Positions 20,141 to 29,665 are shown, numbered from the stretch's first letter. The stretch is DNA of 64,000 nucleotides from Stutzerimonas stutzeri (GCF_009789555.1 NZ_CP046902.1:3364001-3428000); one strand, 5' to 3'. Numbers and translations are program-made. Notes: generated from the sequence alone by a model not told the origin.

Positions 20141-20173
20141 TCCGATAATCGAATCACCGTTCGATTATCGAAC
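20141..20173. promoter_or_regulatory. paired PcaR-type operator boxes upstream of pcaI
   Basis: Two 15-base near-palindromes with core CGATAATCG/CGATTATCG: TCCGATAATCGAATC (20141-20155) and GTTCGATTATCGAAC (20159-20173), with centres 18 bases apart. They lie about 85-115 bases upstream of the pcaI ATG. The core agrees with the GTTCGATAATCG-type element known for PcaR of P. putida. PcaR is encoded next door. Confidence 0.7.
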
Positions 20174-20247
20174 ACAACCCCGCCTCTCTGTAAAGCCAAC
20201 GATCGCTGCCGACTCGGCCTGGCGCGATGTGGGCCGCTCGCTCGTGA

Positions 20248-21090
20248 TCAGTGAAAGAGACGGGTACTCAGCTCCTTGCTCGCCTCCAGCAACACGGGCA
20301 GGAAACGTGTCTCCAGTTCCTGCCGGGTCACTCGACTGGCGTGGGTTCCGACGTTGAGTGCGGCGAGCACCTGGCCGGCCGAGTCCTTCAACGGCACGGC
20401 CAGCGAGCGCAGACCGACCTCGAGTTCCTGGTCGATGATGACCCATCCCTGCTGGCGGATGATCTCGACGGACGCACGGATGGCCTCGGGCGTGTGCAGG
20501 GTCCGACTGGTCTTGATCTGCAGGTTGGCGTGTTCCAGGTAGTCGTCCAGCGCCGCATCGTCCAGCGCCGCGAGCAGAATCCGCCCCATGGATGTGCAAT
20601 AGGCCGGCAACCGGCTGCCCACGCTGAGATCGACGGAAATCAAGCGCTGCGGCGTGGCCGACCGCGCGACATACAGCACCTCGTCTCCCTCCAGGGTCGC
20701 CATCGAGCAGGCTTCGTGGAGCTGATCGCTGAGGCGGTCGAGGATCGGCTGCGCGGTGACCGCGAGCGGGGTCGAGGAAAGATACGCATGGCCGAGCGTC
20801 AACACTTTGGGCAACAGCGAATACGTGCGGCCATCGGTAGTGGCGTAGCCCAGTTTGATCAGGGTATGCAGGCAACGCCGAACCGCCGCGCGCGGGATCT
20901 CCGTGCGATGGCTGATCTGCGCGATGGTCAGATGCCGCTTGCGCTCCTGAAACGCATGAATCACCGCCAGCCCGCGTGCCAGCGAAGTCATGAAGTTCGG
21001 ATCGCCGGTCAGCGCTTCGATGCGTTTGGCCGGCGACGCGATGATGGCAGGCGCCATCGGGCGGTTACGAGGGCAGGATTCGTCTTTCAT
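20248..21090 (-). CDS. pcaR: IclR-family regulator of the beta-ketoadipate genes
   Basis: A regulator of 280 residues starting at MKDESCPRNR. It has an N-terminal winged helix (LTIAQISHRTEIPRAAVRRC) and a C-terminal IclR effector domain (VAPLKD-like region, LEVGLRSLAVPL, LAALNVGTHASR). Its position directly upstream of pcaIJFD and the presence of PcaR-type boxes before both pcaI and itself support PcaR, which activates pca genes in response to beta-ketoadipate. The two boxes at 21117-21150 imply autoregulation. Confidence 0.87.
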   Translation of the reverse strand: MKDESCPRNRPMAPAIIASPAKRIEALTGDPNFMTSLARGLAVIHAFQERKRHLTIAQISHRTEIPRAAVRRCLHTLIKLGYATTDGRTYSLLPKVLTLGHAYLSSTPLAVTAQPILDRLSDQLHEACSMATLEGDEVLYVARSATPQRLISVDLSVGSRLPAYCTSMGRILLAALDDAALDDYLEHANLQIKTSRTLHTPEAIRASVEIIRQQGWVIIDQELEVGLRSLAVPLKDSAGQVLAALNVGTHASRVTRQELETRFLPVLLEASKELSTRLFH

Positions 21091-21116
21091 GGCGGACGGC
21101 CTTGTCGGAAAGCGGT

Positions 21117-21150
21117 GTTCGATTATCGTCCTATTGGTCGATAATCGCAA
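21117..21150. promoter_or_regulatory. paired PcaR-type boxes upstream of pcaR
   Basis: GTTCGATTATCGTCC (21117-21131) and GGTCGATAATCGCAA (21136-21150), with centres 19 bases apart, the same paired design as before pcaI. They lie 27-60 bases upstream of the pcaR ATG, in the gap after benF. The expected role is autoregulation of pcaR. Confidence 0.65.
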
Positions 21151-21198
21151 AACGTGCCACCTCGGCGACACGCGATCCGCACTCCACGACCGACGCCC

Positions 21199-22470
21199 TT
21201 ACAGCAGTTGCCAGGTGTAGTTGAAGATCAGCCGGTTCTCGTCGATGTCGCTGCGGTAGTTGGATCGTGCCGTGACGTTGCGCACCCGTATCCCGAGGTT
21301 CTTCAGTACACCGCTCTGGATTGTGTAGCCAAGGTCCAGGTCGCGCTCCCACTCCTGGCCCTCGAAGCCTCGCCCGGTGTCGACGTTGTCGCCGCGGATA
21401 TAGCGCACCGTGGACACCAGACCCGGCACACCGACCGCCGAAAAATCGAAATCGTGGCGCACCTGCCAGGAGCGCTCGTCGGCGCCGGCGAATTCATAGG
21501 TGGGCACTTCATTGCCCAGCGGGCTGACATTGTTGAACACCCTGGGGAAGGCGTCGTCGCCGAACATCGCTTGATAGCCGATCGATACGGTGTGCCCGCC
21601 GCGTTTGGCGGACAGCACGCTGAACAGCGCCCGGTTGTCGATATCGCCCAACAGCCGCGCGCCGTCTTCCTTCGAATCGTAAAAACCCAGGTTGGCACCG
21701 AACACCCAGTCGCCCACCGGCTCGCTGTGCTTGAGGCCGTAGAAACGCTGGTTGTAGATATCTTCAAGCTGGGCGTACCAGACGCCTGCCGAGGTCCGGT
21801 TGTCGTTGAAGGCATAGTCGGCGCCGGCATAGCTGAAGCGATCGGTTTGCGCATGACCGGCCAGCTGCGGAACATGCCCGAGCTTCGCCCGCAGCTTGCC
21901 GTCTCCGGCCTCGTTCAGCACGCTGGCCGAGTGAAGCTGCCCGACTTGCAGCGTCAGCCCATCGATTTCCTGCGAGACGAGGCTAGCGCCCTGGTAGGTC
22001 GGCGGCAGCAGGCGGATATCGCTGAACGTCAGCACCGGCAGGTTCGGCGTCAATTCGCCGAGCTTCAGCTCGGTCTTCGACAACCGAGCCTTGAGCGCCG
22101 CGCCGAGGCGGCCGAAGTTGTCCGCCGCCTTGCCGTCACTGCCGGCCGGCAGCAGGCCGGTGTTGACCCGACTGGCGCTGCTGTCGAGCTTGAAGCCCAG
22201 CTGACCGAGCACATCCACGCCGAAGCCGACCGTGCCCGGCGTATAGCCGGATTTCACGTTAAGGATGAAGCCTTGGGCCCACTCCTCCGACTTCGACTGT
22301 TGATTCGCGCCGACGATGTCGGAGAAGTCTCGGCTGAAGTAGTAATTGCGAGCCTGCAGCGTGGCCGTGGTGCCTTCGATGAAGCCTTCATCGGCAGCAA
22401 AGGCCGAGGGAAGGCAAAGGGCGGCGCCGATGGTTGCTGCGATACGGGGGCGTTGTGACATCTTTTTCAT
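21199..22470 (-). CDS. benF: OprD-family outer-membrane porin, benzoate type
   Basis: An outer-membrane porin of 423 residues from MKKMSQRPRI, with a signal peptide cleaved near SAFA-ADEGF. Family traits are the N-terminal ARNYYFSRDFSD, repeated amphipathic strands with aromatic girdles and a terminal strand ending RLIFNYTWQLL. OprD-type porins give specific uptake of small carboxylates; next to benE and the ben/cat genes this is the BenF-type channel for benzoate. The leader just before the ATG (22481-22496, minus strand) is a run of AAC triplets like Hfq/Crc sites. Confidence 0.88.
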   Translation of the reverse strand: MKKMSQRPRIAATIGAALCLPSAFAADEGFIEGTTATLQARNYYFSRDFSDIVGANQQSKSEEWAQGFILNVKSGYTPGTVGFGVDVLGQLGFKLDSSASRVNTGLLPAGSDGKAADNFGRLGAALKARLSKTELKLGELTPNLPVLTFSDIRLLPPTYQGASLVSQEIDGLTLQVGQLHSASVLNEAGDGKLRAKLGHVPQLAGHAQTDRFSYAGADYAFNDNRTSAGVWYAQLEDIYNQRFYGLKHSEPVGDWVFGANLGFYDSKEDGARLLGDIDNRALFSVLSAKRGGHTVSIGYQAMFGDDAFPRVFNNVSPLGNEVPTYEFAGADERSWQVRHDFDFSAVGVPGLVSTVRYIRGDNVDTGRGFEGQEWERDLDLGYTIQSGVLKNLGIRVRNVTARSNYRSDIDENRLIFNYTWQLL

Positions 22471-22574
22471 GGTTTGGACTCGTTGTTGTTGTTTTTCGGG
22501 TGCACGCCGCCGCCTCACCAGCGCAAGCCGGCGAGAACGACGAAGGGTTGGGTTGCGAGTGGCCGCTGTGGCAA

Positions 22575-23801
22575 TCAGCGAGCGGTTTGTTCCTCGTCCA
22601 GCGATGCCGGCGGGCTGGCAGGCAGCAGTGCCGGTGGTCGCCTGAGCGTCAACAGCAGGTGCGCGGCGATACCGAAGATCAATCCCCAGAAAGCCGCGGA
22701 CAGGCCGAGGAACGACATGCCCGATGCGGTGACCAGAAAGGTGATCAACGCGGCTTCACGGTCTTCGGGCACCGACATGGCGGCACTCAGCGCGCCACCG
22801 ATGGCGGCCAGCAATGCCAGGCCGGCGAGCGCAGCGACCAGCGCGGCGGGAAAGGCTGTGAAGATCGATACCAGGGTGGCGCCGAAGACGCCCAGCAGCA
22901 GGTAGAACACTCCGCCGGAGATGCCAGCGATGTAACGTTTGCGTGGGTCCTCATGGGATTCCTTTCCGGAACAGATTGCCGCGGTGATCGCCGCCAGGTT
23001 CAGGCCGTGGCAACCGAACGGTGCCAACAGCATCGTGCCCAGCGCGCTGCTGGCGATGAGCGGGCTCGCGGGGGTCTGGTAGCCATCGTTTCGCAGCACG
23101 GCCATGCCGGGTACGAACTGGCCGGTCAGCGCCACCATGACCAGTGGGAACGCCACGCCGAGCATGACCTGCCAGCTGAACTCCGGCGTGATCCAGACCG
23201 GTACCGCGAGGCCGATGACCAGCGCCTCGCGGTGCAGTTCGCCGCTGGCAAGGGCCATCGCGACGCCGACTACCAGCACGGCCATCACGGCGTAGCGCGG
23301 CATCACGCGCTTGAACATCAGGTAGGTCCCGAACATCGCCAGCACCAGCCAGGGTTGTTCCTTGACCGACACGAACAGGCCGGTCCCGAAGCGAAACAGG
23401 ATGCCTGCGAGCATTCCGGCAGAGATGGCTGCGGGCAGCTTGTGGATGATCTTGTCGAACGCGCCGGACAGCCCGACCAGCAGGATGATCAGGCTCGACA
23501 CCAGATAGGCGCCGACGGCCTGGTTCATGCTGATGTCGGGCAACATGGTTACCAGCAATGCCGAACCGGGCGCAGACCAGGCAATGATGATCGGCACCTT
23601 GTAGCGCAGGCTCAGGACGATCCCGAGTATCCCGCTGCCGATGGAGATGCTCCAGATCCAGGACGACAGCACGTCGTGCGCAAGCCCGCCCGCCTTGGCC
23701 GCCTGGAAAATGATCACCAACGGCCCGGCATAGGAAATCACCGTCGCGATGAAGCCCGCGACCACCGCGGACAAGGAGAGGTCTCTGAGTAGCGTTTTCA
23801 T
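22575..23801 (-). CDS. benE: benzoate/H+ symporter
   Basis: An inner-membrane transporter of 408 residues with about twelve helices, matching the BenE family. Features include FIATVISYAGPLVIIFQAAK in the first helix, IIIAWSAPGSALL and a conserved central APFGCHGLNLAAITAAICSG loop. It starts at ATG with GAGG upstream. It imports benzoate after passage through BenF. It lies 238 bases after catA with its own possible leader, so it may be expressed separately from cat. Confidence 0.92.
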   Translation of the reverse strand: MKTLLRDLSLSAVVAGFIATVISYAGPLVIIFQAAKAGGLAHDVLSSWIWSISIGSGILGIVLSLRYKVPIIIAWSAPGSALLVTMLPDISMNQAVGAYLVSSLIILLVGLSGAFDKIIHKLPAAISAGMLAGILFRFGTGLFVSVKEQPWLVLAMFGTYLMFKRVMPRYAVMAVLVVGVAMALASGELHREALVIGLAVPVWITPEFSWQVMLGVAFPLVMVALTGQFVPGMAVLRNDGYQTPASPLIASSALGTMLLAPFGCHGLNLAAITAAICSGKESHEDPRKRYIAGISGGVFYLLLGVFGATLVSIFTAFPAALVAALAGLALLAAIGGALSAAMSVPEDREAALITFLVTASGMSFLGLSAAFWGLIFGIAAHLLLTLRRPPALLPASPPASLDEEQTAR

Positions 23802-24039
23802 GGCGCCTCGCAAGTCAGGCCGGCAATCCGTGGCGGTGCCCGAATCGCTCTTGTTGTGGGGTGCTGCGAAAACCCGCATACCGACGCAGTGTCGATGACG
23901 CCTCATTCGCCCACTGCCGGCACCTGCCGAGCACCGGGCGATGAACAGAGCGCCAAGCCGTCCTGCGGTCCGGCCCTCGCCAGCGGCCAGGGCGGAACCG
24001 CAAAAGGTGACGGATGATCAAGCGTGCCATCGGCCCGCT

Positions 24040-24978
24040 TCAGGCGTCCTGCAAGGCGCGCGGTCGCTGGCTGCGCTGCTCGGCCTGGGGCGCGGGCGCC
24101 TGTTGCAGCTGGAAATCGAACGCCACCTCGGCGAACCGCCCCGCTACGCCACGGGCTTGCGCGGCCTGCGGGTCGTCGTTGAAATGAATGTCACCCACCA
24201 GCCCGTCGCGTGTCGCATAGGCGAAATCGTCCCACAGGTATTTGTCGCCCGACAGGTTGATCTGGGTGGTCAGGTGACGATGACCGGGCGCCGAGATGAA
24301 GAAGTGGATATGGGCGGGACGCTGCCCATGCCGTCCGAGTAGATCCAGCAGCTCCTGCGTCGGTCCGTCCGGCGAGCAACCATAGCCGGACGGCACGATG
24401 CTGCGCGCCCGGTAACGGCCCTCGGCGTCGGTGATGATGCGGCGGCGCAGGTTGTAGTCCGACTGGGTCTTGTCGAAATAGGAATAGTTGCCTTGGGTAT
24501 TGGCGTGCCAGAGGTCGACGATGGCGCCGACCAAAGGCTTGCCGTCCGGGCCTGTGACCTTGCCGTGCAGGAACATCACCGTGGCGATGCCGTCTTCGCT
24601 GCCGTCGTCCATACGGGCCTCGCCCTCGGCCATCGGTGCGCCGGCGACGTACAGCGGACCTTCGATGGTGCGGGGCGTGCCACCGGTCAGGCCGATCTGC
24701 GCGTCCTTGGCGTCTTCGAGCAGATCCAGGAAATGTTCGAGGCCAAGCCCGGCCACCAGCAGCCCCGCTTCATTGCGTCCCCCGAGACGGTTGATATAGT
24801 CCACGGCTTTCCAGAATTCATCCTGGGTAATTTCCAGGTCCTCGATGATCTTCACGCTGTCCAGCAGCACGCGGTTGATGATGGTCTTCAATCGGGTGTT
24901 GCCCCGGTCGGTGTCGAAGCCGCTGGCTTGCTTGAAGAAGTTCTGGATGTCGGGCGAATGGGAAATTTTCACAGTCAT
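24040..24978 (-). CDS. catA: catechol 1,2-dioxygenase
   Basis: An intradiol dioxygenase of 312 residues that opens catechol between its hydroxyls to give cis,cis-muconate. It has an N-terminal helical linker domain followed by the beta-sandwich. The Fe(III) ligands are recognisable as the Tyr in GNYSYFD (about 165), Tyr199 in SGYGC and His223/His225 in PAHIHFF. It is the third cat gene, 68 bases downstream of catC. Catechol is supplied by BenD. Confidence 0.95.
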   Translation of the reverse strand: MTVKISHSPDIQNFFKQASGFDTDRGNTRLKTIINRVLLDSVKIIEDLEITQDEFWKAVDYINRLGGRNEAGLLVAGLGLEHFLDLLEDAKDAQIGLTGGTPRTIEGPLYVAGAPMAEGEARMDDGSEDGIATVMFLHGKVTGPDGKPLVGAIVDLWHANTQGNYSYFDKTQSDYNLRRRIITDAEGRYRARSIVPSGYGCSPDGPTQELLDLLGRHGQRPAHIHFFISAPGHRHLTTQINLSGDKYLWDDFAYATRDGLVGDIHFNDDPQAAQARGVAGRFAEVAFDFQLQQAPAPQAEQRSQRPRALQDA

Positions 24979-25046
24979 GGCTCAGGCCTCATCTTGTAGT
25001 TTTGGTCAGTTGACACGGGCCGGGATGCCCGGCCGATGCCCGCAGG

Positions 25047-25337
25047 TCAGGTATCGTCTTCGCGGATTGACGAGGGGTGCCGGCACAGGGCATTGATTTC
25101 GATCTCCATGTAGGGATAGAGCGGCAGCTGCATCAGGGTGTCGTGCAGCTCTTGCACGCTGGCCACGTCGAACAGGCTGTAGTTGGCGTACTGTCCGGCG
25201 ATGCGCCACAAGTGGCGCCACTTGCCTTCACGCATCAAACCCTGGGCCAGCTCCTTTTCCTCGGCCTTGATCTTCGCGGCCTTTGCCGGGTCCATGTCGA
25301 CCGGCAGTTTTACGGTCATCTTTACGTGGAACAGCAT
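25047..25337 (-). CDS. catC: muconolactone delta-isomerase
   Basis: A small decameric enzyme subunit of 96 residues that converts muconolactone to beta-ketoadipate enol-lactone. The sequence is the full CatC family length and begins MLFHVKMTVKLP, with the conserved WRHLWRIAGQYANYSLFDV region. It starts 15 bases after the catB stop, so it is cotranscribed with catB. Confidence 0.95.
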   Translation of the reverse strand: MLFHVKMTVKLPVDMDPAKAAKIKAEEKELAQGLMREGKWRHLWRIAGQYANYSLFDVASVQELHDTLMQLPLYPYMEIEINALCRHPSSIREDDT

Positions 25338-25352
25338 GGTTTCAGCCTCCGG

Positions 25353-26474
25353 TTACTTGCGACTGAAGAACGCCAGGCGCTCTTCATCGAGTGTCAGGCC
25401 CAGGCCCGGCGTGCGCGGCACTTCCAGCTGGAAGTCGCGGTAGACCGGCGCCTCGGTGACGATTTCTTCGGTGAGCAGCAGCGGCCCGAACAACTCGGTG
25501 CCCCAGGTCAGTTGCTTGAGGGTGACGAAGGCATGCGCCGAGGCCAGGGTGCCGACCGACCCTTCGAGCATGGTCCCGCCGTACAGGGCAATACCGGCCG
25601 CTTCGGCAATCTGCGCGGTGCGCAGCACCGCGCGAGGGCCGCCATTCTTGGCAATCTTGAGGGCGAAGATGCTGGCCGCGCCGTCCGCAGCAAGGCTGAA
25701 GGCGTCCTCGACGCTTTCAATGGATTCGTCGGCCATGATCGGCGCCGGGCTTCGTTGATTCAGGCGCACCTGCCCGCTGCGGTTGATGCGTGAGATCGGT
25801 TGCTCGATCAGGTCGATGCCGTTCTCGCCGAGGACCTGGCAGGCGCGAATCGCCTGCGATTCATCCCAATACTGATTGACGTCGACGCGCACGCTGGCGC
25901 GCTCCCCCAGCGCTTTCTTGATCGCAATGACATGCTTGAGATCGGCATTCACCTCGTTGGCGCCGATCTTCAGCTTGAACACGCGGTGGCGGCGGATATC
26001 GAGCATGCGCTCGGCTTCGGCGATGTCCTGCCCGGTGTCGCCGCTGGCAAGCGTCCAGGCGACCTCCAGACTGTCGCGCAGGCGCCCGCCAAGCAGTTCG
26101 CTGACCGGCAGACCGAGGCGCTTGCCCTGCGCATCGAGCAGCGCGCTTTCCAGACCGGACTTGGCGAAGGTGTTGCCCTTGGCCGCCTTGTCCAGACGCT
26201 GCATGGCTGCGTTGATGTTGGCGGCGTCCTGGCCCACCAGCAACGGCCCGAGATGGCTGTCGATATTGGTCTTGATGCTCTCCGGGCTCTCGTTGCCGTA
26301 GGCCAGGCCTCCGATGGTGGTGGACTCGCCGATCCCTTCGACGCCGTCGCTGCAGCGAACCCGGATGATGACCAGCGTCTGCTTCTGCATGGTGTGCATC
26401 GCCAGCTTGTGGGGACGAATCGTCGGCAGGTCGACGATCAGTGTCTGGATGCCTTCGATCAGGACTGTACTCAT
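25353..26474 (-). CDS. catB: muconate cycloisomerase
   Basis: An enolase-superfamily enzyme of 373 residues that lactonises cis,cis-muconate to muconolactone. Visible motifs are the lid segment with GGLAYGNES, the catalytic Lys in HRVFKLKIGA, the metal-binding Asp in RVDVNQYWDE and further acidic ligands in DLIEQPIS and MADESIES. It starts 26 bases after the benK stop, so it appears to be part of the ben transcript. In P. putida and P. aeruginosa catB is instead divergent from catR; no catR is present here. Confidence 0.94.
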   Translation of the reverse strand: MSTVLIEGIQTLIVDLPTIRPHKLAMHTMQKQTLVIIRVRCSDGVEGIGESTTIGGLAYGNESPESIKTNIDSHLGPLLVGQDAANINAAMQRLDKAAKGNTFAKSGLESALLDAQGKRLGLPVSELLGGRLRDSLEVAWTLASGDTGQDIAEAERMLDIRRHRVFKLKIGANEVNADLKHVIAIKKALGERASVRVDVNQYWDESQAIRACQVLGENGIDLIEQPISRINRSGQVRLNQRSPAPIMADESIESVEDAFSLAADGAASIFALKIAKNGGPRAVLRTAQIAEAAGIALYGGTMLEGSVGTLASAHAFVTLKQLTWGTELFGPLLLTEEIVTEAPVYRDFQLEVPRTPGLGLTLDEERLAFFSRK

Positions 26475-26500
26475 GTGGTTCTTCCAGTGGATGCGTTGGG

Positions 26501-27841
26501 TCAGGCCGCGCCAGCGGCCAGGGGAGCTGGGGCCGCCTGGGCGCGCTGCGCACTGATGGCAAACAGGGTCATGGCCAGCGCCGCGATCACGCCGGGAATG
26601 GCGAAGGCCATGAAGTTCAGTTGCAGCGGGAGGTTGATGCCCATCAGCGCGCCACCCAGCAATGGGCCGACGATCGCACCGTTGCGGCCGATGCCCGATG
26701 CCCAACCAAGCCCCGTGGAGCGGATCGACAACCCGTAAAGCTGCGCGGCACCGGCGTACAGCAGGATCTGCGTGCCGATGGTGGTGGCGCCGGCCACGGC
26801 AATCAGCAGGTAAAGGATGGGCATGGGGCTGTTGAAGCCAAGCAGGCTGATGGAAACCCCGGCCGCAATGAAGAACGCCACCATCACCTTGACCAGATTG
26901 AATCGATCACCCAGGTAGCCGCCAAGAATCGCACCGAACATGCCGCCGAAGTTCAGCGCGAGCAGGAACGACAGGCTCGAGCCCAGGCTGTAGCCGGCGT
27001 TGGCCATCAGCTTGGGCAACCAGGAGCTGAGCGCGTAGACCATCAGCAGGCAGCAGAAAAACGCCACCCAGAGGCACAGCGTGCGCAGCGCGCGGCCCTC
27101 GCGGAACAACTCGATCACCGAGGTGCCGCGCTTCTTCGCCTCGACCATCAACAACTGATCGTCCAGGCGAAGATCACGTTGCGGGTCCACCCGTTTGAGC
27201 AGCGCGCGCGCCTGCTCGATGCGCCCCTGGCGCACCAGGAAACCGATGGATTCGGGCAGATACCAGAGGATCAGCGGCAACAGCAGCAACGGCAGCGCGG
27301 CGGCGAAGAACATCGACTCCCAGCCGAAACGCGGCAGCATGAAAATACCAACACCCGCCGACAGCATGCCGCCGACCGAATAGCCACTGAACATGATCGC
27401 AACCAGGGTGCTGCGCAGCCGCTTCGGCGCGTACTCGTTCATCAGCGCCACCGCATTGGGCATCAGGCCACCGCAGCCGAGGCCGGCGATGAACCGGCAG
27501 ACGCCGAACTCGGTCGGGTTGCTGGCGAAACCGTTGAGAATGGTGGCGCAGGAGAACAGCGCGAAGCAGATCGCAATGCCTTTCTTGCGCCCGATCCGGT
27601 CTGCCAGGCTGCCGAACGCCAGGGCGCCAAACATCATGCCGAACAACGCATAGCTTCCCAGCGCGCCGGCTTCCAGCGGGCTGAGATTCCATTGCTGCAT
27701 CACCGATGGCAGGACCACGCCATAGATGAACAGGTCATAGCCGTCGAAGATCAGTAGCAGCGCGCAAAGCGCCATGACCATCCAGTGGAAGCGGTTGAAC
27801 CGCGCGTTGTCGATGATTTCGGGTACGTCTATCTGTCGCAT
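26501..27841 (-). CDS. benK: MFS benzoate transporter
   Basis: An aromatic-acid:H+ symporter of 446 residues with twelve predicted helices. MFS signatures are DGYDLFIYG in helix 1, GSLADRIGRKKG in the 2-3 loop and GGYLGDRFNLVK in the second half. It starts at MRQIDVPEII, with an A-rich leader at 27852-27864 (minus strand) that resembles an Hfq/Crc target. It lies directly after benD and before catB. Together with BenE it gives two independent inner-membrane routes for benzoate. Confidence 0.9.
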   Translation of the reverse strand: MRQIDVPEIIDNARFNRFHWMVMALCALLLIFDGYDLFIYGVVLPSVMQQWNLSPLEAGALGSYALFGMMFGALAFGSLADRIGRKKGIAICFALFSCATILNGFASNPTEFGVCRFIAGLGCGGLMPNAVALMNEYAPKRLRSTLVAIMFSGYSVGGMLSAGVGIFMLPRFGWESMFFAAALPLLLLPLILWYLPESIGFLVRQGRIEQARALLKRVDPQRDLRLDDQLLMVEAKKRGTSVIELFREGRALRTLCLWVAFFCCLLMVYALSSWLPKLMANAGYSLGSSLSFLLALNFGGMFGAILGGYLGDRFNLVKVMVAFFIAAGVSISLLGFNSPMPILYLLIAVAGATTIGTQILLYAGAAQLYGLSIRSTGLGWASGIGRNGAIVGPLLGGALMGINLPLQLNFMAFAIPGVIAALAMTLFAISAQRAQAAPAPLAAGAA

Positions 27842-27914
27842 GGCAAGGCTCTCTCTTGTTTTTGTATTGATTGCCCGATCCCTGGCCGGATATTGCGCAG
27901 GGGCCAGGGTGTGA

Positions 27915-28694
27915 TCAGCCCAGGTCACCACCGCCTACGGGCAGGGTGACGCCGGTGATGTAGGACGCATCGTCCGAGGCGAGGAAAAGAATCGCCCCGG
28001 CCTGCTCGTCTATGGTCCCGTAGCGCTTCATCAACGTTGAATCGACGGTCTGGTCGACGATCTGCTGGTACCAGCGCTTGTCCTGCTCGCTCTGCTCCGC
28101 CGTATTGCGCGGGATACGCCGCGGCGGCGCCTCTGTACCGCCGGGTGCGGTGGCGTTGACGCGAATACCGCGCTGGGCGTTCTCGAAGGCGAGGCAGGCG
28201 GTCAGTGCATTCACGCCGCCCTTGGCCGCGCCATAGGGCACACGGTTGAGGCTGCGGGTCGCGATCGAAGACACGTTGACGATCGCGCCACTGCCCTGCT
28301 CGAGCATGTGCGGCAGTGCGGCATGGCAACACCACAGCGTGGGAAACAGCGAGCGCCGGACTTCCGCCTCGATCTCCTGCTCCCGGTAGTGTTCGAAGGG
28401 CTTGGCCCAGATGGTGCCGCCGACGTTGTTGACCAGAATGTCGAGACGACCGAAGCGCTCCTTGGCCGTATCCATGACTCGGTGACAGTCGCCGAACTGC
28501 TCCAGATCGGCAGTCAGGGTGATCACCTCGACACCCCTGGCACCCAACTCATCCGCCAGTTCGTGGACCAGCTCGGAGCGATCGACCAGTACCAGGCGCC
28601 CGCCCTCCTCGGCCATGCGCTCGGCCACTCGGCGGCCGATGCCCTGCGCGGCGCCCGTGATGACCGCCACTTTGCTTGCAAAACGCTTGTTCAT
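27915..28694 (-). CDS. benD: benzoate cis-diol dehydrogenase
   Basis: A short-chain dehydrogenase of 259 residues that oxidises and decarboxylates 1,2-dihydroxycyclohexa-3,5-diene-1-carboxylate to catechol. Motifs are TGAAQGIG (residues 13-20), NNVGG, VNVSSIA and the YGAAK catalytic pair. Two ATG codons stand in tandem; the second is chosen because it lies seven bases after GAGG. It is separated from benC by nearly 1 kb of tandem repeats, although the two genes are normally adjacent. Confidence 0.92.
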   Translation of the reverse strand: MNKRFASKVAVITGAAQGIGRRVAERMAEEGGRLVLVDRSELVHELADELGARGVEVITLTADLEQFGDCHRVMDTAKERFGRLDILVNNVGGTIWAKPFEHYREQEIEAEVRRSLFPTLWCCHAALPHMLEQGSGAIVNVSSIATRSLNRVPYGAAKGGVNALTACLAFENAQRGIRVNATAPGGTEAPPRRIPRNTAEQSEQDKRWYQQIVDQTVDSTLMKRYGTIDEQAGAILFLASDDASYITGVTLPVGGGDLG

Positions 28695-28792
28695 CATGCG
28701 ACCTCGTAAAAAGTGGCTCCCAATACATACTTGCGCGTGCTTCTTCAGGCGTTTGGTAAAACCCGACCGGCCCAGCGCCACACACGGCTCCC

Positions 28793-29665
28793 CGCTCTTA
28801 TGGGAGGCCGGACCCGCGCACCAGCCCCGCCGCTCTTGTGGGAGGCCCGACCCGGGGCGAAGCGCGGACCGGCCTCTGATCCGCATTCGCCGCGAGGGCG
28901 CGCCTCCCACTAGAACCGCACCAACCCCGCCGCTCTTGTGGGAGGCCCGACCCGGGGCGAAGCGCGGGCCGCCTCTGATCCGCATTCGCCGCGAGGGCGC
29001 GCTCCCACCAGAACCGCACCAGCCCCGCCGCTCTGGTGGGAGGCCCGACCCGGGGCGAAGCGCGGGCGCCTCTGATCCGCATTCGCCGCGAGGGCGCGCC
29101 TCCCACTAGAACCGCACCAACCCCGCCGCTCTTGTGGGAGGCCCGACCCGGGGCGAAGCCCGGGCCGGCCTCTGATCCGCATTCGCCGCGAGGGCGCGCC
29201 TCCCACCAGAACCGCACCAACCCCGCCGCTCTTGTGGGAGGCCCGACCCGGGGCGAAGCGCGGGCCGGCCTCTGATCCGCATTCGCCGCGAGGGCGCGCC
29301 TCCCACCAGCACCGCACCAACCCCCCGCTCTTGCGGGAGGCCCGTCCCGGAGCGAAGCGCGGGCCGGCCTCTGATCCGCATACGCCGCGAGGGCGCGCCT
29401 CCCACCAGAACCGCACCAACCCCGCCGCTCGTGTGGAAGGCCCGACCCGGGGCGAAGCGCGGGCCGCCTCTGATCCGCATTCGCCGCGAGGGCGCGCCTC
29501 CCACTACAACCGCACCAACCCCGCCGCTCTGGTGGGAGGCTTGAGCCGGGGCGAAGCGCGGGCCGGCCTCTGATCCGCATTCGCCGCGAGGGCGCGCCTC
29601 CCACTACAACCGCACCAGCACCGCCGCTCTTGTGGGAGGCCCGACCCGGGGCGAAGCGCGCGCTC
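28793..29665. repeat. tandem array of ~99-bp palindromic units inside the ben operon
   Basis: Eight complete units begin at 28831, 28931, 29029, 29127, 29227, 29326, 29426 and 29525 (98-100 bp each). A truncated unit lies on the left (28793) and one on the right (29625). Each unit starts CGCTCTTGTGGGAGGC and closes with GCCTCCCAC, a 9-bp inverted repeat. An inner GGCCCG/CGGGCC pair makes a second hairpin, and each unit ends with a CCGCACCAACCCCGC linker. Differences between units are mostly single bases, which points to recent duplication. The array fills the gap between benC and benD. Long open frames through it are artefacts of the repeat. Confidence 0.93.

Noticed and set aside
28793..29665. 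CRISPR array
   Set aside because: The whole 99-bp unit is repeated with single-base differences; there are no short repeats separated by unique spacers and no cas genes.
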